Positions 55,169 through 62,897 of a stretch of 64,000 nucleotides of DNA are shown here, piece by piece. Position 1 is the first letter of the stretch. Every line of letters starts with the position of its first letter. Made by a program: the position numbers and the translations under genes. Origin of the DNA: Kitasatospora phosalacinea (GTDB taxonomy: Bacteria > Actinomycetota > Actinomycetes > Streptomycetales > Streptomycetaceae); contig NZ_BSSA01000007.1 in the NCBI RefSeq assembly GCF_030268885.1, forward strand, positions 124,001 to 188,000, written 5' to 3'. Under the pieces are notes generated by a model. It made no database searches, had not been told where the DNA came from, and was given only the letters and a program-made list of their open reading frames with translations.

Positions 55169-55244
55169 TCGCGCCGACGATCACCACGGCGAGCAACAGA
55201 ACGAACGCGCCGGTCACGATCCGCATACGGGTCTTCGGGTCCAC
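55155..55244 (-). CDS. 29-residue single-helix membrane peptide
   Basis: Very short frame from GTG 55244 to TAG 55155: a basic start (VDPKTRMRIV) and one hydrophobic helix (GAFVLLLAVVIVGAIM) ending QK. TAGTCT lies six bases before the GTG and there is no Shine-Dalgarno, so a leaderless transcript is likely. It overlaps the 3' end of the convergent tetR gene by 14 bases. Function unknown; small helix peptides of this type are easily missed. Confidence 0.55.
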   Translation of the reverse strand: MDPKTRMRIVTGAFVLLLAVVIVGAIMQK

Positions 55245-55286
55245 GCTTCGAGACTAGTCGGTCGCCCGCCCGGCCCCGCACACCGG

Positions 55287-55312
55287 GCGGGCCCCGGGCG
55301 CCCGGGGCCCGC
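55287..55312. terminator. G+C-rich hairpin upstream of the beta-galactosidase gene
   Basis: Perfect 12-bp stem GCGGGCCCCGGG with a 2-base loop, no T-run. It could end the tetR transcript. Confidence 0.5.
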
Positions 55313-55364
55313 CGCGGCGCATGTCACCGCGGCTGAACACCCTCCGGTTGGGCAGGCTAGGGGC

Positions 55365-57137
55365 ATGCTCACCTACGACTCGACCGGCTTCCGCCTCGAC
55401 GGCCGACCGCTGCGCATCCTGTCCGGTGCGGTGCACTACTTCCGCAGCCGCCCCGAGCAGTGGCCCGCCCGGCTGGCGGCGGTGCGCGCGATGGGCCTGA
55501 ACACCGTCGAGACGTACGTGCCGTGGAACCTGCACGAACCCGCGCCGGGCCGCCTCGAACGGCTCGACGAGCTCGGCGCCTTCCTCGACGAGGCGCACCG
55601 CCAGGGCCTGTGGACGATCGTCCGGCCCGGCCCGTACATCTGCGCCGAGTGGGACAACGGCGGCCTGCCCGGCTGGCTCACCGCCCGGGTCGGCCGCCGC
55701 GCCCGCACCAGCGACCCCGCGTACCTGGCCGCCGTCGACGCGTACTTCGACGCGCTGCTCCCCCAGGTCGTCGACCGCCAGTGGGGCCGGCCCGGCGGCA
55801 CCGTGCTGATGGTGCAGGTCGAGAACGAGTACGGGGCCTTCGGCAGCGACGCCGCCTACCTCGCCCACCTGGCCCGCGGCCTGCGCGAGCGCGGCGTCAC
55901 CGTCCCGCTGTTCACCTCCGACGGGCCCGAGGACCACATGCTCGCCGCGGGCACCGTCCCCGGCGTGCTGGCCACCGTCAACTTCGGCTCCGACCCCGAG
56001 GACGCCTTCGCCGCCCTGCGCCGCCACCGCCCCGAGGACCCGCCGTTCTGCATGGAGTACTGGAACGGCTGGTTCGACCACTGGGGCGGCCGCCACCACA
56101 CCCGCGACGCCGCCGACGCCGCCGACACCCTGCGCCGCATCCTCGCCGCCGGCGGCTCGGTCAACCTCTACATGGCCCACGGCGGCACCAACTTCGGCAC
56201 CACCGCCGGAGCCAACCACGCCGACCCGCCGTTCAACTCCACCGACTGGACGCACTCCCCCTACCAGCCCACCACCACCTCCTACGACTACGACGCCCCG
56301 CTCGACGAACGCGGCCTGCCCACCGCCAAGTTCGACGCCTTCCGGCAGGTCATCGCCGACTTCGCCGCCGAACACCCCGACGAGGCCCGCTACGTGGACG
56401 GCCGCACTCCCCAGCTCCCGGAACCCGCACCGCTGCTGGAGGCCCGCGAGGTCACCCTCGACGAGTACGCCGAGCTGCCGTTCGGCCCGGCCGTCGCCTC
56501 GCCCGTCCCCCCGTCCTTCGAGGAACTCGGCCTGGAGCACGGCCTCGTCCGCTACACCACGACCGTGCCCGCGGGCGGACCGGAACTCCCGCTCACCGTC
56601 GAGGGGCTGCGCGACCGGGCCGGCCTGCAGATCGACGACAAGCCCGCCACCGCACTCGAACGCGGCGTGGCCGCCGAACCCGTCACCGCGGGCGGCGGCG
56701 CCCGCGTCCGGCTGCTCGTCGAATCCCTCGGCCGGGTCAACTACGGCCCGCGGGTCGGCGAGACCAAGGGCGTCACCGGCGTCCGCCACGAGCGCCAGTA
56801 CCTGCACGGCTGGCACGCCGAACCCCTCGCCCTCGACCCGCTCCCCGCCGCCACCGCCTGGACCCCCGGCACCCCCGCCCCCGAGACGCTCGCCCGCGGC
56901 ACCCTCCACCTCGACGCCCCCGGCGACGCCTTCCTCGCCGTCCCCGAGGGCCACCACGGCTACCTCTGGGTCAACGGCTTCCTCCTCGGCCGCTACGACA
57001 GCAGGGGCCCGCAGCGCACCCTCTACTGCCCGCTGCCCCTCCTGCGCCCCGGCCCCAACACCCTCACCCTCCTGGAGCTCGGCCCCACCACCCCCACCCG
57101 CATCGCGCTCCGCGCGGCCCCCGAGATCGGAACCTGA
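55365..57137 (+). CDS. Glycoside hydrolase family 35 beta-galactosidase
   Basis: 590-residue retaining beta-galactosidase without a signal peptide, thus cytoplasmic. GH35 features: GAVHYFRSRPEQW, NTVETYVPWNLHEP, GPYICAEWDNGGLPGWL, acid/base Glu155 in VENEYGAFG and nucleophile Glu231 in CMEYWNGWFDHW. C-terminal jelly-roll domains complete the length. ATG at 55365 with AGGGG immediately upstream. No sugar transporter or LacI gene is adjacent. A diverged dispersed repeat follows the stop. Confidence 0.95.
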   Translation: MLTYDSTGFRLDGRPLRILSGAVHYFRSRPEQWPARLAAVRAMGLNTVETYVPWNLHEPAPGRLERLDELGAFLDEAHRQGLWTIVRPGPYICAEWDNGGLPGWLTARVGRRARTSDPAYLAAVDAYFDALLPQVVDRQWGRPGGTVLMVQVENEYGAFGSDAAYLAHLARGLRERGVTVPLFTSDGPEDHMLAAGTVPGVLATVNFGSDPEDAFAALRRHRPEDPPFCMEYWNGWFDHWGGRHHTRDAADAADTLRRILAAGGSVNLYMAHGGTNFGTTAGANHADPPFNSTDWTHSPYQPTTTSYDYDAPLDERGLPTAKFDAFRQVIADFAAEHPDEARYVDGRTPQLPEPAPLLEAREVTLDEYAELPFGPAVASPVPPSFEELGLEHGLVRYTTTVPAGGPELPLTVEGLRDRAGLQIDDKPATALERGVAAEPVTAGGGARVRLLVESLGRVNYGPRVGETKGVTGVRHERQYLHGWHAEPLALDPLPAATAWTPGTPAPETLARGTLHLDAPGDAFLAVPEGHHGYLWVNGFLLGRYDSRGPQRTLYCPLPLLRPGPNTLTLLELGPTTPTRIALRAAPEIGT

Positions 57138-57143
57138 GCGACC

Positions 57144-57165
57144 GGGGGCGCGAGGAACCGCGCGG
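57144..57165. repeat. Diverged copy of the dispersed intergenic repeat
   Basis: GGGGGCGCGAGGAACCGCGCG, similar to the element at 40361-40390, immediately after the beta-galactosidase stop. Confidence 0.45.
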
Positions 57166-57235
57166 CCGGCCGTCGACCGTCGGCAGGACCGCGACGCAGG
57201 ACGACCGCCTGCACCGCTTCGCGACCCGCTGACGT

Positions 57236-57796
57236 TCAGGTGCCCAGCGGCCACCCCTCCACCGCCGTGTAGCGGGCCGGTCCGTAGCCCGTCTCGCTGC
57301 GCATCAGCTGGATCCGTCCGGCCCGCCACTCGCGGCCGCGGAAGCCCCGCAGCGCGTCGGCCATCGCCCGCAGCTCCCCCGGCCCGGCCGGTCCGCGGCT
57401 GCGGGTGGTGCCGGAGCGGGCGAGGGTCAGGTGGGGGTGGAAGCCGCGCTCCTCGTCCTCGGCGCCGAGCGCCCGCTGCACGGCCGCGGCCAGTTCCCGC
57501 AGGGCCCGGACCTCGCCCTCGACGCCCGCCCAGAGGGCCCGTTCGCCGAAGGTGCCGCCGCCGGACAGGCGCAGCCGGTGCTTCGGGTGCTCGCCCGCGA
57601 CCCGGGCCAGGGCGTGCTCCAGGGCGGGCACCTCGTCGGCCGGGACCTCGCCGAGGAAGGCCAGCGTGAGGTGCCAGCCGGCGGTTTCGGTCCAGCGCAG
57701 CCGGTCCGCGCCGGGGAGCCGGTGCAGGGGCTCCACGGCGTCGACGAGTTCCTGCTTGGCGGGGGCCGGAGGGTTCACGGCGACGAAGAGCCTCAT
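57236..57796 (-). CDS. thpR: RNA 2',3'-cyclic phosphodiesterase
   Basis: 186-residue 2H phosphoesterase. The two catalytic motifs are HLTLAFLG (residues about 42-49) and HPHLTLAR (about 125-132). Members hydrolyse 2',3'-cyclic phosphates or ligate tRNA halves in vitro. ATG at 57796 (MRLFVAVNPP) is the canonical start; the frame extends upstream without gene-like composition. Confidence 0.92.
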   Translation of the reverse strand: MRLFVAVNPPAPAKQELVDAVEPLHRLPGADRLRWTETAGWHLTLAFLGEVPADEVPALEHALARVAGEHPKHRLRLSGGGTFGERALWAGVEGEVRALRELAAAVQRALGAEDEERGFHPHLTLARSGTTRSRGPAGPGELRAMADALRGFRGREWRAGRIQLMRSETGYGPARYTAVEGWPLGT

Positions 57797-57917
57797 CCCG
57801 CCATCCTGCCGCACCGCCTCCCCCCGCCGGTCGGACAAGGGGAACCAGCCGCCGGGGCGACTGCCGGGGCGGCCGCCGGAGCTGCGCACCGGGCAGCTCC
57901 GGCAGCCGGGCACCGGC

Positions 57918-59480
57918 CTAGCAGGCGGTCGCCAGGTCGTCCTTCTGCACCACCGAGAACACCCGGCCGCGGGTCCGCACCGGGTGCGGGTCCAGGCGCA
58001 GGCGCAGGCCGCTGATCCGGCCGAGGACGAGCGCGACCACGCCGGCCGCGGCGGCGGAGACCAGTCCGCAGGCGAGCAGGCCGAGGCGCGGGCCGTACGC
58101 GGCGGTGATCCAGCCGACCAGCGGGGCGCCGATCGGGGTGCCGCCGGTGAAGACCAGGACGAGCAGGCCCATCACGCGGCCGCGCATCTCGGGGTCGGTG
58201 CCGAGCTGCAGGGCCGAGTTGACCGAGGTGTTGAAGGTCAGGCCGAACACGCCGATCAGGGTGAGCAGCAGGGCGAAGGTCCAGTACCCGGGGGCGAACG
58301 CGGCCAGCACCTCCAGGGCGCCGAAGGCGAGCGCGGCGAAGACCAGGCGGCGCAGCCGGGGCGCGCCGCGGCGGGCGGCGAGCAGGGCGCCGGTCAGCGA
58401 GCCGACCGCCATGGCGGTGTTGAGCAGGCCGTACTCGCCCGCGCCGACGTGGAAGGTGTCGTGCGCGAAGCCGGAGAGCAGGGTCGGGAAGTTGAACCCG
58501 AAGGTGCCGATGAACCCGGCGAGCACCATCGGCCAGAGCAGTTCGGGCCGCTCCCGGACGTAGCGCAGGCCCTCGCGGAGCTGTCCGCGCTCGCGGGCGA
58601 TCCGCTCGACGGGGCGCAGTTCGCTGCTGCGCATGGCGAGCAGGCCGCCGATGACCGCGACGAAGGAGAGCGCGTTGACGGCGAACGCCCAGCCGCTGCC
58701 GACCGCGGCGATCAGGGCGCCCGCGACGGCGGGGCCGACCAGGCGGGCGGTCTGGAAGTTCGCGGCGTTCAGGCTGACGGCGTTGGCGAGGTCCTTGGCC
58801 GGGACCATCTCGCTGACGAACGCCTGCCGGGTCGGGTTGTCGACCACGGTGACCAGGCCGAGCAGCAGCGCGAACAGGTACACCGCGACGGGCGTGACGG
58901 CGCCGGTGACGGTGAGCAGGGCGAGGCCCGCGGCGAGCAGGCCCATCGCGCCCTGGGTCGCGATCAGCAGGCGGCGCTTGGGCAGCCGGTCGGCGAGGAC
59001 GCCGCCCCACAGGCCGAGCAGCAGCATGGGCAGGAACTGCATGGCGGTGGTGATGCCGACCGCGAACGGGCTGCCGGTGAGGCTGAGCACCAGCCAGTCC
59101 TGGGCGATGCGCTGCATCCAGGTGCCGGTGTTCGAGACCGCCTGGCCGGCGAAGTAGTACCGGTAGTTGCGGATGCGCAGGGACGAGAACATCCCTCCCG
59201 GGCGGGTGAACCGGCCCGGCTGAGCGGCGGGGTCCTCCGCCGCGGTGCGATGCTCGGGGTCGTCGTCGCCGCTGCCCGGCAGGCCCGTGGGGGCGGGTGC
59301 CTGGCTCTGCGCGGCGGGGGCGCCGGTGGGCGCGGTCCCGGTGGTGGCCGCTTCGTCGGTGAGCGGTTCGTCGTGGCGTACTCCCGCGGGGCGGGTGGTC
59401 AGGCGCCGGGGGTCGGTGCGGAGGTCGGTGTGGACGGTCGCGGTGCGGATCGCGGCGGCGCGGGCGGCCGGCGGTGTCAA
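57918..59480 (-). CDS. MFS exporter (DHA3 type) controlled by adjacent MarR
   Basis: 520-residue transporter. An unusual polar N-terminal extension of about 95 residues (Ala/Pro/Thr-rich) precedes the first helix at FSSLRIRNYRYYFAGQAVS. Motif A reads GGVLADRLPKRRLL, and VVDNPTRQAFVSEMVP after helix 4 is typical of the DHA3 drug exporters. TTG at 59480 has GAGGGGAG six bases upstream. Lies 135 bases downstream of the marR gene in the same direction, so probably repressed by it. Multidrug or peptide-like substrate possible. Confidence 0.88.
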   Translation of the reverse strand: MTPPAARAAAIRTATVHTDLRTDPRRLTTRPAGVRHDEPLTDEAATTGTAPTGAPAAQSQAPAPTGLPGSGDDDPEHRTAAEDPAAQPGRFTRPGGMFSSLRIRNYRYYFAGQAVSNTGTWMQRIAQDWLVLSLTGSPFAVGITTAMQFLPMLLLGLWGGVLADRLPKRRLLIATQGAMGLLAAGLALLTVTGAVTPVAVYLFALLLGLVTVVDNPTRQAFVSEMVPAKDLANAVSLNAANFQTARLVGPAVAGALIAAVGSGWAFAVNALSFVAVIGGLLAMRSSELRPVERIARERGQLREGLRYVRERPELLWPMVLAGFIGTFGFNFPTLLSGFAHDTFHVGAGEYGLLNTAMAVGSLTGALLAARRGAPRLRRLVFAALAFGALEVLAAFAPGYWTFALLLTLIGVFGLTFNTSVNSALQLGTDPEMRGRVMGLLVLVFTGGTPIGAPLVGWITAAYGPRLGLLACGLVSAAAAGVVALVLGRISGLRLRLDPHPVRTRGRVFSVVQKDDLATAC

Positions 59481-59615
59481 GGTGGTCTCCCCTCGGCGCG
59501 CCGCGACCGGTTCGGCGGTCGCGGCGCGGTGTGTGGTGCTGGTGGATGCTGCGGTGATGCGGTTCTCCTTCGTGCGCCCGGGACGGGACGGACCCTGGTC
59601 GTGCCGTGGGTGGTG

Positions 59616-60050
59616 CTACAGGTTGGCCAGTTTGTAGAGCACGGGCGCGGCCGCCTTCAGCCGTTCCCACTCCTCCGGGTCGAGGCCCTCGGCGAGCCCG
59701 GCCAGCCAGGCGTTCCGGCGGCGGCGGGACTCGTTGAGGATCTCCTCGGCCTGCTCCGTACTGCTGACCACCACCTGTCGGCGGTCCTCCGGGTGCGGCT
59801 CGCGCCGCACCAGGCCCTTCTCCTCCAGCATCGCGATGATCCTGGTCATGGACGGCGGCTGGACGTGCTCCTTGCGGGCCAGCTCGCCTGGTGTCGCCCT
59901 GCCGCAGCGGGCGAGCGTGCCGAGCACCCCCATCTCGGTGGGGCTCAGCGACTCCTCGACCCGCTGGTGTCGCAACCGTCGGGCCAGGCGCATCGCGGAC
60001 GACCGCAGCTGGCTGACCGCCAGCAGGTCGTCCTCGGACATCTCGGGCAT
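59616..60050 (-). CDS. MarR-family regulator
   Basis: 144-residue winged-helix repressor: LSPTEMGVLGTLARCGRATPGELARKEHVQPPSMTRIIAMLEEKGLVRR spans the winged helix (residues about 36-85), and EDRRQVVVSST the wing. ATG at 60050. A large inverted repeat with arms TCCTTAG/CTAAGGA begins two bases upstream of the start codon and covers a -10-like TAGGCT, so autorepression is likely. The MFS exporter gene follows. Confidence 0.93.
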   Translation of the reverse strand: MPEMSEDDLLAVSQLRSSAMRLARRLRHQRVEESLSPTEMGVLGTLARCGRATPGELARKEHVQPPSMTRIIAMLEEKGLVRREPHPEDRRQVVVSSTEQAEEILNESRRRRNAWLAGLAEGLDPEEWERLKAAAPVLYKLANL

Positions 60051-60051
60051 G

Positions 60052-60083
60052 TCCTTAGCCTACGTCATTACCGAGTCTAAGGA
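60052..60083 (-). promoter_or_regulatory. Candidate MarR operator and leaderless promoter
   Basis: Arms TCCTTAG (60052-60058) and CTAAGGA (60077-60083), with partial symmetry in the 18 bases between them. On the minus strand TAGGCT ends six bases before the marR ATG, giving a short or absent leader. A repressor bound here would block transcription start. Confidence 0.65.
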
Positions 60084-60125
60084 AAATTGATTTCGCCCGT
60101 GCGCCGGCCCGTCCGGCGGGCGCGT

Positions 60126-60671
60126 TCAGTCCGCGGTGAGGTGGAAGCCCAGTCGACCGAAGCGCAGCCGGTCCCCGGCCCGGACCACGGTGCCGCCGGC
60201 CACCCGGCGGTCGTTGACGAAGGTGCCGTTGCTGGAGCCCAGGTCGTACAGCACCCAGTCGCCCGCCTCGAAGCGCAGCTCGGCGTGCTGCCGGGAGACG
60301 GTCGAGTCGCCCAGCCGGAGGTCGGAGCCGGTCATCCGGCCGATCCGCAGCCGCCGGACGGCCGGGTCGGGCAGCTGCAGCCGGGTCAGCTGCTCGGCGT
60401 GCCAGGTCTGCCGCAGCCGGACCTGGAGCGCGGAGAGCTTGGCGACGCTGCGCAGCAGGACCCGGGAGAACGGGCCGTAGGTACGCAGGTCGCCGACCAC
60501 CTCGGCGAGTTCGGCGCGGCTGCGGGCGGTCAGCACCAGCTCCATCCGGCGGATGAAGGTGTCGTGCGAGAGGCGACCGCTGCCGACCCCGTCCCGCAGC
60601 ACCTCCAGCGCGCTGTCCCGCTCGGCCTGCGAGGGGCGGGCGAGCTGGGTGCTGAACTCCTGAGCGGCCAT
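60126..60671 (-). CDS. DUF1707-FHA domain protein
   Basis: 181-residue cytosolic protein. Residues 1-60 form a DUF1707-like helical module (PSQAERDSALEVLRDGVGSGRLSHDTFIRRM in two helices), and residues about 95-175 an FHA phosphothreonine-binding domain with RIGRMTGSDLRLGDSTVSRQHAE (in parts) and DLGSSNGTFVNDRRV. FHA proteins read Ser/Thr kinase signals; the only kinase in this window is the gene at 12977-14575, not adjacent. ATG at 60671. Confidence 0.92.
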   Translation of the reverse strand: MAAQEFSTQLARPSQAERDSALEVLRDGVGSGRLSHDTFIRRMELVLTARSRAELAEVVGDLRTYGPFSRVLLRSVAKLSALQVRLRQTWHAEQLTRLQLPDPAVRRLRIGRMTGSDLRLGDSTVSRQHAELRFEAGDWVLYDLGSSNGTFVNDRRVAGGTVVRAGDRLRFGRLGFHLTAD

Positions 60672-60855
60672 AGCGTGATTGTCGGGCGGGCGGTCCGCGC
60701 TGTCCAGCACGTCACCCGCCCCCCGACCGGGCGGGCGGCCAACCGCCCTGCGGCCCGCGGGCCTTCGGGCCGGTCCGGGCCAACCGCCCCGCACCCGGGC
60801 CCCGTCCTGGCAGGATCTCGCAGAGCACCGACGACCAGCCCGGGGAGCGCCCGCC

Positions 60856-61344
60856 ATGCCCGTGATCGCCGTGACCGGGCACCTGGACCTCTCCCCGGCC
60901 ACCGCCCGCGCCGTCCGTGCGGCCCTGGACGCCCTGCTGTCCCCCTACCCGGCCGGGGAGTTGACGGGCGTGTCCTGCCTCGCCCCGGGCGCCGACACGC
61001 TGTTCGCGGACGCCGTGCTGGCCCGCGGCGGCCGCCTGGTCGCCGTCCTGCCCGGCCCGTCCCACCCGGGCCCGCGGGCCACCGCCGCCGAGCGCACCGC
61101 GTTCGAGCGGCTGCTCGCCGCCGCGCACCGGGTGCTGGTGCTGCCCGCGACCCGGCTCGACCCGGCCGCGTACGTGGCCGCCAACGACCGGCTGCTGCAG
61201 CTCGCCGACCGCCTGGTCGCGGTCTGGGACGGCCGGCCGGGCAACGGCCCGGGCGGGACGGCCGACATGGTCGCCGCCGCCCGGGCCGCCGGACTGCCGG
61301 TGGACGTCCTGTGGCCGCCCGGCGCGGCCCGCACCGGCCGCTGA
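60856..61344 (+). CDS. SLOG-like Rossmann protein
   Basis: 162-residue protein with a nucleotide-binding Rossmann-like fold: N-terminal VIAVTGHLDLSPAT, then VSCLAPGADTLFADAVLARGG (a G-A-D-x-x-x motif), LVAVLPGPSHPG and C-terminal VAVWDGRPGNGPGGTADMV. The pattern suits the SLOG superfamily, some of which make or sense nucleotide signals. ATG at 60856. Divergent from the FHA gene and convergent with aspS, six bases away. Function unknown. Confidence 0.8.
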   Translation: MPVIAVTGHLDLSPATARAVRAALDALLSPYPAGELTGVSCLAPGADTLFADAVLARGGRLVAVLPGPSHPGPRATAAERTAFERLLAAAHRVLVLPATRLDPAAYVAANDRLLQLADRLVAVWDGRPGNGPGGTADMVAAARAAGLPVDVLWPPGAARTGR

Positions 61345-61350
61345 ACTCCC

Positions 61351-62667
61351 CTACGGCTCCAGCCTGTTCGGGCCGCGGAACAGGAAGACCGCGTCCCGGA
61401 TCGAGGGCAGCCCGAGCGCCAGCATCAGCACCCGGGCCAGTCCGAGACCGAACCCGCCGTGCGGCGGCATGCCGTACCGGAAGCAGTCCAGGTACCGGCC
61501 GAGCGGGCCCTCGGGGCGCGCGTCCATGCCCTTCTCCCGGGCCTGGGCGACCAGTTGGCCGTGCCGGTGCTCGCGCTGCGCACCGGTGGTGATCTCCACG
61601 CCCTTCCACAACAGGTCGAAGGACTCGGTGACGGCCGGGTCGGCGGCCGAGCGCAGGTGGTAGAACGGCCGCACCGAGGCGGGGAACCCGGTCACGAACA
61701 CGAACTCGTGCCCGGTCTCCTGCGCGACCAGCGCGCCGAGCAGCCGCTCGCCCTCCGGGTCGAGGTCCTCCCGGACGCCCTCCGGGTCCCACCCGGCGCT
61801 GCGCAGCCGCTCCACCGCCTCGGCCATCGTCAGCCGGGGGAAGGGCAGTTCGGGCACCACGACCTCGACGCCCCGGTGCCGCCGGATCTGCTCGCCGTGC
61901 CGTTCGGCGACCTGCTCCAGCACCCGGTGCAGTATCCGCTCCTCGAAGGACATCACGTCCTCCACGCCGTCGATCCACGCCAGCTCGACGTCCACGCCGG
62001 TGAACTCGGTGGAGTGCCGGGAGGTGAAGGAGGGCTCGGCCCGGAACACCGGACCGATCTCGAAGACCCGGTCGATGCCGCCCGCGATCGCCATCTGCTT
62101 GTAGAACTGCGGGGACTGGGCCAGGTACGCCTTGCGGTCGAAGTACCCGACCTCGAACACCTCCGCACCGGACTCGGAGGCCGTCCCCATCAGCTTCGGC
62201 GTGTGCAGCTCGGTGCAGCCCTGCTCGGCGGCGACCTCGCGCATCGCCCGTTCGACCGTGGTCTGCACCTCGAACACCAGCCGCCGCTCCGGGCGCCGGA
62301 CGTCCAGGAACCGCCAGTTCAGCCGCTGCTCGGCCCTGGTCCCCGGTCCGATCGGCAGCCCCGGCTCGGCCGCCGACACCACCTCGACCCGCTCCGGGAC
62401 GATCTCCAGCCCGCCCAGCTTCACCACCGGGTTGGCCACCACCCGCCCCGTCACCACCACCGCCGACTCGACGGTCAGCCCCCGCAGCAGCTCGCCGAGC
62501 GCGTCCTCCCCGCCCCCGCGCCGGTGCGTGACCTGCACCGCCCCCGTGTGGTCCCGCACCACCACGAACTGCACCTTGCTCTGCAGCCGCAGCGTGTCGA
62601 CCCACCCCTTGACCGTCACCGTCCGCCCGATCGCGGACGGCAGCTCACCGACGAGGACGCGCACCAT
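61351..62667 (-). CDS. aspS: Aspartate--tRNA(Asp/Asn) ligase, archaeal-type
   Basis: 438-residue class IIb synthetase of the archaeal/non-discriminating kind (a bacterial AspRS would be near 590 residues). Anticodon-binding OB fold at residues about 14-100 (GWVDTLRLQSKVQFVVVRD), then motif 2 FRAEPSFTSRHSTEFTGVDVE in two strands, and motif 3 GGFGLGLARVLMLALGL. It may charge tRNA-Asn with Asp for amidation, or be a second AspRS. ATG at 62667 with AGGGAG about ten bases upstream. Confidence 0.92.
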   Translation of the reverse strand: MVRVLVGELPSAIGRTVTVKGWVDTLRLQSKVQFVVVRDHTGAVQVTHRRGGGEDALGELLRGLTVESAVVVTGRVVANPVVKLGGLEIVPERVEVVSAAEPGLPIGPGTRAEQRLNWRFLDVRRPERRLVFEVQTTVERAMREVAAEQGCTELHTPKLMGTASESGAEVFEVGYFDRKAYLAQSPQFYKQMAIAGGIDRVFEIGPVFRAEPSFTSRHSTEFTGVDVELAWIDGVEDVMSFEERILHRVLEQVAERHGEQIRRHRGVEVVVPELPFPRLTMAEAVERLRSAGWDPEGVREDLDPEGERLLGALVAQETGHEFVFVTGFPASVRPFYHLRSAADPAVTESFDLLWKGVEITTGAQREHRHGQLVAQAREKGMDARPEGPLGRYLDCFRYGMPPHGGFGLGLARVLMLALGLPSIRDAVFLFRGPNRLEP

Positions 62668-62897
62668 GCCGAAGCAACTCCCTGGGTTGCGGGCGCGTTG
62701 TTCGCGCCACGAGAAGAGCGGTAGACGGCCGCCCGAGGACGCGCCCACGCTAACCCGCCCGCTCCCCTCCCCACCTCCGGTTTTTCCCCGTTCGCCGCAC
62801 GCCCCGCCGCCGCCGACACTACGATGACCCGACTCGGGTGCGCCCGGGCGGAACTGATGGATCGTCAGATGTGCGTGCGTTCCGGGGAGGCCGCCCG

